The position numbers were made by a program, and so were the translations under genes. Below the pieces are notes generated by a model, which saw only the letters and a list, made by a program, of their open reading frames with translations, did not search any database and was not told the DNA's origin. A stretch of DNA of 64,000 bases. Source: Pollenia angustigena (taxonomy: Eukaryota; Arthropoda; Insecta; Diptera; Polleniidae). The stretch spans positions 181,981,253 through 182,045,252 of the forward strand of contig OV884060.1 of the NCBI GenBank assembly GCA_930367215.1, written 5' to 3'. The stretch's first letter is position 1. Each line of letters begins with the position of its first letter. Below, piece after piece: positions 44,549-55,300 of the stretch.

Positions 44549-46029
44549 CATATCGTCAGCTCAGAATTGGATTGGCGCATATGCCAAAAAGTCGGAGTGG
44601 AGAAAAACGACAAAGAAGATTTACATGAAGATTTCTCAAATTGTACCCGATAGAATTTTTTTATATTTTTACCACTGCTTCCGGTATATGATTTGAAGAA
44701 AAATGCAAATTTTTGCGCACTTTCATGAATAAAGTTATAATTTAATAGTATTTTTTTGAAAATGAAAAATATTGTTTTGTGCCGCATACGCCACTTTTCT
44801 AAAAAAAAAATTAAAAAAGTAGCTTTTTGTGCTGCATACGTATACTTATTGCTGTGTATTGAGTAACTTGTTGTTGAGATGAATTTTTTTTTATAGTTTT
44901 TTTATTTGATTTTACTTTACAAAAACAGAAAAAACAGTTCTACTGTTATGAAAAGTTACATAAAAAGCCACAAATTAAATAACTTAAATAATGCAAAAGT
45001 AAAAAGAAAATTTAAAACTTATTAATATTGAGTAAATATAAGCAAGTCTTTTATGTCTCTATTTTTATCGCTGGAAATAAATGATGGTTTCGATATTTTC
45101 AAAACATTCGTCAACAAATTCTCAGGAGTTTTCAAACAATTTTTTGATGCAGACTTAACCAAAATTGCATTTTTATATTTTTCCTCTCTGGTAGAAGTTT
45201 TATAATTTATACATAAATCATTATTTTAACTGTATAGAAGTACTTTAATTTTAGCAAAAGGGACTTTTCGAAAGTCCATTTTATTTGCTTCCAACGAGTA
45301 TGTGCGAAAATTTTCCGGAAGCATTTCCATAACTTTAAGTTTTGTTTTATTATTTGGCATTGTTTTAGGCAAATTTAGTAAATGAAGAGGACTATGAATT
45401 TCAATATTCTTTAAGTACCGGTTCATAACACCATGGACACAGTCCACTTCTTGAATTAAAGAATGTTCTGGTTCTGAAGACTTTTGTATTACGGCATCAA
45501 TATTATTTTGTTTAAAGAACATTTTGATTGCGGTTGCGTTAAGTTGATTTTTATTTTGAGGTACGCAAGAATCGCTCCATAATGTCAAAGTTTTAATAAG
45601 TGGACAATCTTTTATTAATTCATTTAAAATTTTAATTTAAGCACTAGCAATGTTGTTACCACTCCATTATAAAACAATTTTTCACAAATTTATTTTCATA
45701 TTGTCATTTTACTTTGCTTTTGCTTTAACTACTTTTTTTTCTTACGGCAATGCAGCAAAACGACAGAAAATTTATTTTGTACGTTTTTGTATGAAGAATT
45801 TGCTGCAATCGCCAAACAATGGCTTGTAGAGCAAAACAGTACTTAAAAAATTTTGAAACAGTTGATATGCAGCAAAATTAATGCTTTATATCTCAGAAAC
45901 CATAAAAATTTTCGCGAAACAGGTTTTTTATTTAGAAAGAGGGTATTAAAAAAATATATTCCTCATACCTAACTCATTTTTTTTTAAAAAAAGGTCGGTA
46001 GGTCAAACCAGTAATGAGCTGACGATATG
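44549..46029 (-). mobile_element. DNA transposon of 1.48 kb with DUF7869-like protein
   Basis: Ends CATATCGTCAGCTCA are perfect inverted repeats over 15 bases. On the minus strand, 45640-45226 encodes about 138 residues: DCPLIKTLTLWSDSCVPQNK early, then SSEPEHSLIQEVDCVHGVMN and NFRTYSLEANKMDFRKVPFA. The LWSD-C-PQN and QEVD-VH blocks resemble the C-terminal domain I remember as DUF7869 in insect repeat proteins; that name needs a profile search. The N-terminal part is missing. The right end lies 276 bases from the Atg7 stop codon. Confidence 0.65.
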
Positions 46030-46126
46030 TAAAACGGGTTTTCGAAAAATTCAAAAATCGCAAGTAAAATCCGTTTTCAAATGTGTTTTATTTTTATATG
46101 ACGCATAATAATACAATATAAAGCTG

Positions 46127-46132
46127 TTTATT
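46127..46132 (-). terminator. Candidate Atg7 poly(A) signal
   Basis: AATAAA on the minus strand, 173 bases beyond the stop codon; a second candidate lies at 46087-46092. An earlier AATAAA overlaps the stop codon itself and is too close. Confidence 0.35.
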
Positions 46133-46304
46133 CTAATTAATTAAGACATTTTAAGTCACATTTAACATAAAAAAGCTATTTAGAGAGAGCCAATAAAAAT
46201 ATAGGCAATATTAGTAGGTATACAAATGTATGATCAAGAATGATCATTTCAATATATAAATGCTGTTTATGTTCTGTGTTTTTGGTTTGGGCATAAACAA
46301 TTAT

Positions 46305-49300
46305 TTATTCATCTGATAATTCTAAATCAGAATCATTAAAATCAATTATCTAAAAGAAAACGAAAAATAACCATTAACATTATTTCATTTGTGAAATAAT
46401 TTGCAAAACTTACATCATTATTCAAATCTCCAAATTCTGAAATTCCAGTTAAGTCCTCCAAATATTTAGCGGATTCAAATACTTTAAACAAAAACTCATT
46501 GCCCTGAGAGCGAAACGCATTAAGAACTTTCTGAAATTAAGAAAAAAGAAAATTATAATTTGTTTAATTTAATATCTTTTGAAAACTCACCTCTGAACAG
46601 GCAATACATTGTGTAAACTTCTGCGATGCTGGTAAAATATTCTCAAAACTGCTCAACATACCTCTAATGGAATGTGGTAAAATTCCCATTATTCCCTCTG
46701 GTGTTTTATCAGAAGATTTTACACTATTACTGGTGGCATAATAAGCTGGAGCAAGATCTTTAAGAGGATGTTGTAGTATGGACACCAATAATTCCACAGC
46801 GTAACTAGCTGCGATGTTGGAGACACCGGGTCGAGTGACAGTACATTGTTGATCTAAAGTACGGTCTTTAAGAGACTTAAATAAAAGAAGCAAAATTTGC
46901 GTTTTTTATAATAAACAATAAATGACATCAAGCCAAACAAAATATAAACCACAAAAAAAATTATAAAACTTCTTTAAAAATTTAATTTATCATTTGAAAT
47001 CAACAATCACATTTACATAATTCTATTGTTTTCTCATAATTTTGTAAAATTCTACCAAATTTAAAACCATTTCCAACTTATATTTATATTGTTCAAGCTT
47101 GGCAACCTTCCTAGTTAAGTGTTTTCAATATAAAGCTTTTCGAAGCTTTTATTTAGTGTAAATAATTGCAGCTTTCTTTTATGAGTATATTGTGTAGCAA
47201 AAAAATAAAACAAATCAATGTGTAAACAAATTCCAGGCATATGGAAAAAAACGTAATGTCCAATAACTGGTTCGCGATAAATGTTAACATTATAGAACTT
47301 TTGGTTGTACAAGAAATTAATATTTTTGAGGCTTTTTATTTTTCAATGCCCAATGTCATCGCTAGCATTGACTTTTCCCAATCTTAATGGTAAATAGGCC
47401 TTCCTTGCTTATCTTTTAATGCTCCGCCTAAAACAGACAATTTTTGCTCTGTCATAACATGATGTTATAAAAGCGTTGTTAAAGCATATGCATTAATAAC
47501 AGTGTTATAACTGGATGTAAAGAAGGACAGACACGAATCCAGCCCATCTCAAAGATGATCAAGAAAAATTAACATGAGAGCTGTTAAGCAGCTAAGGAAA
47601 ATTTTGTTAAGCCTAGGCATATTCTGAGAGTAAATTAATTTTAATCTTTTTTTAAATTAATTAAATTGTTACTTAGAGCAGGAAATCGAAAATCGGTTCT
47701 ACGCACCGGAACGCCGACCAAGGATTGTCAACACAGCAGCACCTGATCTTCAGGTCTCGCTACTACACCAACAACAACTTTTACAAAAGTTATGAAGAAA
47801 TATTTGTGAAAATAAAGTAATTATCTTTATCGATGGCTTAAAATAAAAAAGGCCTAACTCGATTTAAAAAAAAAGCTTTTTTAGTTTATTCTGGTAGCTA
47901 ATGCCACATGTATTATGATTTAAAATTTTTGTAGTAGTACAACATTTGTTGGATATTTTTATTAAAAATTGCATTATAAATTTTGTTTATCTAAAAGTTT
48001 ACTATTTTTTTTTTTCTTCTTGTAAACAAACAAAAGAAACGAGTTGGGCCTTTTTTATATTAAGCCATCGATATATAAAATACAAAGGGATCTAACTTGT
48101 CCGTTATAGACTCTGAAACTATCCAACCGATGTGCTAAAAAAATGTCATTAAAAAAAAAAACAATTTTGTGAAGATGGTTTTAGGCTATACATTTTTTCA
48201 TAACTAGAACGAGGGGAGTTAGGGGGAAATTTCTGCCTCTCCAAAACAATCAAACTGATAACAATGAAATTCTAAACATTGCTCCCTATTTAAATAGAAT
48301 CACATGCTAAGAATTTTTTCAAAAGTGGGACTACGAGATAGGGCGAACGTAAAAGCACACGCTGGGTATCCGCTAGTTTCAAAAACGTTTACGATTCTTT
48401 CAGCTTCTTGTTTTTATATGACTTTTAAAAGATTTAACAAATAGAAACTGGGAATTATTTCCTTTCGAAGGTTACTTTGTATTATATTCAACATTTTTTT
48501 ATTTTTCGAATTTATTATATGAGCTAAATTTCAGTTATTTAAAATACTGTTAACATTTAAACTGATTTTAAGTTAATTTATTCAAAAAAATTATGTCTGA
48601 CTCTTAAATCCTGCGAACGGTATAAAATCGGTACGAATGATAAATGAATTAAACTAAGAACCACGAACGACTGATATTTTTAACATTTCATTAAAACTCA
48701 AAACGCGCGAATATAAAATAGAATATTAAGTGCATACGTGATAGTAGGCAATAATGTTAATCTTCAACCTATTGAATAGCGAATGTGCAAGCGAAAATTT
48801 TTATAGCAGTTAAAAATTTTATATCGGTGAAGAAGCGCGACAAACGAGTATTAAAACTTATGAGACAAGATCCAGTAACCACCTAGACCTTAATAGTTCC
48901 TCTCCTGGTTATTGCTGAGGTCAGTTTGTAAATTATGTTGTGGCTGTCGTTTAACCCAAAATTGTAAGGATAGCCCCTTTTCTATGCTGATTTTTAAAAT
49001 AGACTTAGGCCCGTTTTCACAACTTACCGATAGCTAATGGTAAGATTTTATCGGCCGTATAAAAAGTGTTCCATTATAACTTTACTTTAACCTACCAGGT
49101 AGGAATAACCTTAATCTACTTTATCGCTCACTTAAGGTTAAAGTAAGGTTTTAATAATGGAACACTTTTTAACGGTCCATTTAAAGTCTACTTTAAGCTA
49201 TCGGTAAGTTGTGAAAACGGGCCTAAGAACAACAATTGGATATTAGTGGCTTCTAGGCAACGGACCATGTTCTTACGTGCAAAGGTTTGCAAGAACATTC

Positions 49301-52300
49301 ATCGTAGTTTTTAGAGCATTTAAAAATTGGATCCTAATGCACAATATTAATTTTGTAAAATATCAAACCCTGAATGCAAGAAGGAAAATATAAAATGAAA
49401 AAATGGAGTAGTAGTTTGTTAAAATTTCAAAACTTTGGTTGTTTATTTTTCTATTTTATTTTATTCTAAAGCTTCGTACAGACGTTGGTCAGATCTTACA
49501 ATGTTGTCAATAAAATTGCCTAAAAATGTCTTGCAACTGTCTGAACATTGTAAGCTCATTTTCATTTGGCAGATGTGTAAAATAAATGCATCTGACAATG
49601 GCACCATTGTCAGAAAAATGACAACATTGTAAGATCTGACCATCGTCTGTACGAAGCTTAAGACAAAACACAACCGAAAGTAATATACCTACCATTGCAC
49701 AATATTTTTCGGTTGGACAGCTCTGCTCAATTATCATCTGTGTATTTGCCAGGGTTGGCAGTCTTGGTGCAGTTGTACTTTTTTGGTACTTTTTAGTTTT
49801 CAAGTGATTTATTTAAAATAAATAAGAGCAAATGTAATTTAAAGTCTGTACACAGTCAAAATGCTTAGCGCCACGACGAATTCACCCGTGTACGTGTACT
49901 GGACGTAATATTGGCCGTCATATCTAAATTTTTTGATTCTCCATCCAGCACCGTAGGTTTCACACATAAAAACACATTTTTACTAAAGCTACCATAGCAC
50001 TTGATGATAAATGCTTGACCGTATGCAGACCCCTTAAAGGTAAACTCCAATTACTTTATTGCAATGGAACTTGCTGTAAAGCCAATCAGTACTAAAGAAA
50101 GTCTTGGTATCATTTTAAGCAATGAGTTGCGCTTCAGAAAAAGGCTACAGCTTATTTTGGTGCAACTAGTTCTATTAATTAAAACCTCAGAAACGGAGGC
50201 GGTAAAAGCTGGTTTGAAAATAAACATAGACAAGAGTAAAATAATGCGCTGCAACACCGTAAATACAAAAATATTCCGCATAGAGACCAGAGAAAGCCAA
50301 AAAGTTATATTTTTAATACTTATAACCTATTCATACGCCACCGAGCACGAGTACAGGCAGGTATGACTACCAATAAGTATGAGCATAAATAAGTTTGTAT
50401 ATCGACCGGTATGAGTATGAACAAACACGCATGCTTATGGGTAATCCTTTGAAAGCGTATGAGTAAAGGCATGTATCGTAAGTATCGACAAGTAACTTCA
50501 ACATTTTGTATGGTTATTTTAAAGCAAGCAGTGTTGCCACGACCTAAAAATTTATGTTAAAGTTATATTAAAACATAAATATTTGCAATCAAATTAAAAT
50601 AATGCTTCTAAAGCTATAATAAATTATAATCTATTTTACGAATGAGGTTTTTTATAAAAATAATTAAAAAAGGAGGCTATCAACTATTTTGGGATCTTTT
50701 CCGTTTCTTTTTTATGTTTCCAGCTAAAGAGAAATCTTAATCTAAAGCTGCGCTGCAGGCAGGAAATTTTTCCTAAAATTCTTGATTCTTATTAAGACAA
50801 CCGTGGATACCTTGTGGAGTTGTTTTTCCACCATAGCATGATGTCGAAGTCTTCTTTAAGGCTAACATTTTCGTTGGCTTACTGATTGACTTCAGCAATT
50901 AAATTTTAAACCATTTCTTAACGGCTTAAAAATGCAACTGGCAGCAAATAAACTACTCAAACTCATAATATAAATGAATGTATTTACCTATGATGTCTCA
51001 TTTCTTAACTGCCAATATGAATATTCGATTTTTTTTTTTGGATTACGGTAACTTTTTCTGTTTTTATTAAGAACGATTAAAATAACACGACGTATTTTAA
51101 TTTGCATCCATTTAGTCATTTTTTTAGATTTTCTTAAATAAGAACGCAAATCTTTATATCACAGAATTTTTTTTAAAGTCAACAATCGTTTTTCAATAAA
51201 ATTTTGTTGAATTGTACTCAAACGATTTTGAAAAAACGTATTTATTTGTGATTCAGCAATTTGGAAAAAAAAATTCTGGCAACATTTATGAAAAAATTTA
51301 ACAAACAAAAAAATGTTTGAAGTCAATGCTATAACTATGGGTGTGTCTGAATATGTGCGAGTATGAAACACAATAAGTATGATAACATACATGAATGAAA
51401 TCAAATGCGCATGGATATACACAAGTATGAGAATAAACAGATACGAGTACGCACACGTATTGAAAATTGTCGATATGTGCTAGAGTACTTTAATTTTTTT
51501 ATACCCATTGGCTTTCTCTGATAGAGACCTATAAACATTAATTTTTTAATTAATTCAACTATCCTCGTCAGTTTTATTTAAGTTTCCCTTTATTCTGCAA
51601 AATTTTCCCTTAAATTATTAAAATTAACCGCTTTACATCATACAATTTAACAAATGCTTCATAGTTTTGTGTAAACAATTCAATGAGCAAATATGTACAA
51701 AGGTTTTTACAATCGTAAAATTTTAGCATTACATTGCTTTACACTTCCAATGCAAGTTTACTGATGATCTTTTATAGGAGAGCCATTTTTATATTTGATA
51801 CTTCTTTGTGCTACATCTACTTCACATAGGGCCTCCACCTAACAATTTTTTGTCATACCAAACGTCAAAGTCTATATAAAAAAAACTCTAATATTTTTGT
51901 TGGCGTTTTTTTTTTTATAAAGTTTGACGTTTATTATGACAAAAAATTGTCAGGTGAAGACCCCATGTTAGCAAAGTATTTAAGGGCGTTTAAAAATTAA
52001 TTTGCAGCGCTCTGATGCATATTGTATTTTGGTACAATTAAGCTAAAAACGGTACAATTTTAAAAACAATTTGGTCATCTCTGGTATGTGAAAAGATCTG
52101 ATTACTGGAGGGGAAATGTGTGTTAAGTGGGAACTGTTACTGAGAGCGCAAACTATCGAATGCAAGAGTTTTATTTAATAATACCGTGTTTCAGAACTGA
52201 TTTCCCAGCCTTTAGTAATAAAACTGCATTAAACACAAACCGTAAAGAAAATATGTATACAATTTACAAATTTCTTGAAGAATCCTAATATAATAAAATC

Positions 52301-55300
52301 AATAAATTTGTGAAAAAAACGCGCTCTCTAGTTCTCTTTTCTTAAACAAACTAAAATATACAACTTGTATCTTACTTTTTGATTTTCCCTTTGTTTTTTT
52401 TTGGGACAAAAAGCGATTAGATAAAATTGAAAACTGTATTCTACTAAAACTGATAACAAGGCATACCAACAACAAATAATTAATATTGATAGATGGACGG
52501 ACGGACCGTAGTAATTTAAAACGAAATTAGTAAGACAACATTCAACATTTAAAGAAAAAATATACCTATTAATAAAAACATTAATATGTATCTATGTATT
52601 TAATTCTTTTGAAAGCAAAACTTTAGTTGTATGTATTTCAGACATTCACCTTCCAGACATTCACCTTCGACATCGAATCGCTAGAGAAAACAAGAGCGTG
52701 AAACTAAAAATATTTACATACCTACATTTCGCCGGTTCGCGGTTCGTGGATCGTTATAAAGTGCGCGTTTACATTAATTTGAAAATAAATTAGGGAGCAA
52801 AGTGTAGAATAAAATATTAGGGGCCTATTTCACCAACTTTGTTTAAATATTAATTTATGCTTCAAATTCGATTTTCATGTCAAATAAAAAACAAATGCAT
52901 GAAAAACTTTAATAAAATATACCAACATACATACATATAAATATTGATAAAATAAATAAAATCGATCACAAACAGTTAATCGAGTGAAAACATAATTTGA
53001 ATTATACTATTAAAAGGTGGAAAATAATAACATAAAGAAGAAAACAATATACAAATAAAATGTTAACAGAATTTGCTAGTAATTTGGCCCATCATTTGGA
53101 ATTCGGCCATGCCCTGGAAATCGTTGCAAAAACCATCGATGGTGCTTCAAGGTATGAGTGATTTAAAAGCCTTAAAAATATTGATAAGAAATCGTTTTTA
53201 AACTTGCAGTGAGTAATTCTATCTATCTATCCATTAAATGGAACAGGTTTTTTTTATATCAATAACATTTTTATATCTGTAGAACGTATTTATATTAAGG
53301 GTATTCCCGTCAAAAGTTGCACTCCTACGAAAAAGCTAAATTGCGAAAACATAACAACTACATAGACAATTATTTCGCACAAGCGATAAATATTGGACGT
53401 TTAGCTTACTTCGTAATACGTCGTTAGTAAGAAAAAAATCCCTGCTAGCATTTGGAAGATCGTTTTTTTTTAAGTCGTTGGTATAAGTGTTTTGTACTTT
53501 TGGTGATTAAAAACTGTGGTGCGATTCACTAACTTTTAACGATCCGACAATCGTAATATTTGTCGACATTTATATTCGCTTTCAGTAACGATAGTGTGAT
53601 TCTGTAATTTTTTTTAACGATAGTACACAGCTGTTTTTTTTGTAACATCTCTGTCTACAAAATGTTAAAAAAAAAAACGAAAAGCACAAAAGAGAATAAA
53701 ATAAAAACATATGAAATTGTTCTTAACCCCCCCTGTTACACATATTTTTTCATTTAAAATGCACTGAAAAAGGTCTGGCCAGACTCATAAGTAAGACGAA
53801 GGGTTAATTTGTGGTTTTATATTTTTTTTTTTGTGAATTTTACATTTAGAATTTTATTTTTGTTCTTAATTTGCTTTCTTTTTGCAAATTTTAAATTTAT
53901 TATTTTGTTTTTTTTTTCATACATATACATATGAATATATCTTTGTATGTATGTAAGCTATTTTAAACATAAAAAACATTTTATCGATAAAATAAACACA
54001 AACTAAATTATTGTCGCTAAGATAACGACAAAAAAATTGCTTAAAGTAACAGCTGACTTTAAACGACAGCGAATATCGTTAAAAATTTTACAGAATAGCA
54101 TATTCGATAAATTTTCGTTATACTTATTTTAACGATTCGATTATCGTTATAAAAGTTAGTGAATCGCACTACTGATTAATCACTTACACGCTTAAAAATC
54201 GACACATAATGACTCGCGCTTATGATTTAAAAGTGTTTCATTTAAAATTCAATAAAAAAAAAGCTAAAATTCAATAACAAAAACTATTAAAAAAAGAGTC
54301 GAAAATGTCTCTAAACTAATAAAAAAAAAAACTAATCATATATGACTCTTCAAGAAGAGTCGCGGGTAGGGTACCATTTTCTCCCGACAAAAGTATCATT
54401 TATGATCAGAAAATGAGCGCATATTCTGGTATTTTAATCGCGCTGAAGAGTCAAAAAAGACTCGAATATGATTAAAAATTTCAAAAAATGCTAGCTGGGA
54501 TAAAACAAATAAGAAATTAAAACATTTTTGTATGGTTTGTGCTTTAACGAAAAATCCAGCAAGATAGGTTAATGGGCTAAGGTTAATAACAAGTTTCTAT
54601 ATAACAACAGTGCTGCCAAATGATAAAATTTTTCTATCCGGCATCACATAAAAATCAAAATTTCGTGAAAGCAAAGTAACATATAAACAGTTAGTTAGTT
54701 AACCGCAAATAATTTTTATTTGCGAATAGGCTACGTACAAACGTAGTAACTGATGGCGTTTTATTTTCTCAGTAATGGTCTGCATTAATTCTGCCTTTTA
54801 CATTTCTTTATGTTCTTTTCTGAAAAATGTGTATTATATGAGATTTTTAGAGATGATCATCAAAAAATAAAAATCTGAAATAAAGGTTCGACCCATGATA
54901 TACTTAGGTGTTTCGCTCCCAAGGAGTAAGCAACTTATTGTACACAAATTTCATATCATTGCCAAACAGAGGTGGATTGATGAAACTGTACATGTAAGGG
55001 AAACCAGAAAACATCTGGTATGTATGAAAAATGTATCAAAAAGATAAAAAATTTATTTATCAGAATTGTGTGGTTTCGTTAGTTTCGATAAATACTTTTT
55101 TAAGGATTTTCTTGCGTTTGCTATAAGCTTAAGTTAATTATAAAAAGTAAAAGAAAAAAACAGAACTGAGATGATTTCGACCTCTAACCGCGAAAATAAC
55201 GTAAGCACCAAAAATCAAATTTTACAGGCGAGAGTTTTCTTATTTTATTGTAGAAATTTGTCGCTTACGATAAAATTTTTCTTGCTATAAAATCGTAACG

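Noticed and set aside
50064..50366. 100-codon frame read as a gene
   Set aside because: Only its second half matches a known protein, and that is a decayed reverse transcriptase segment.
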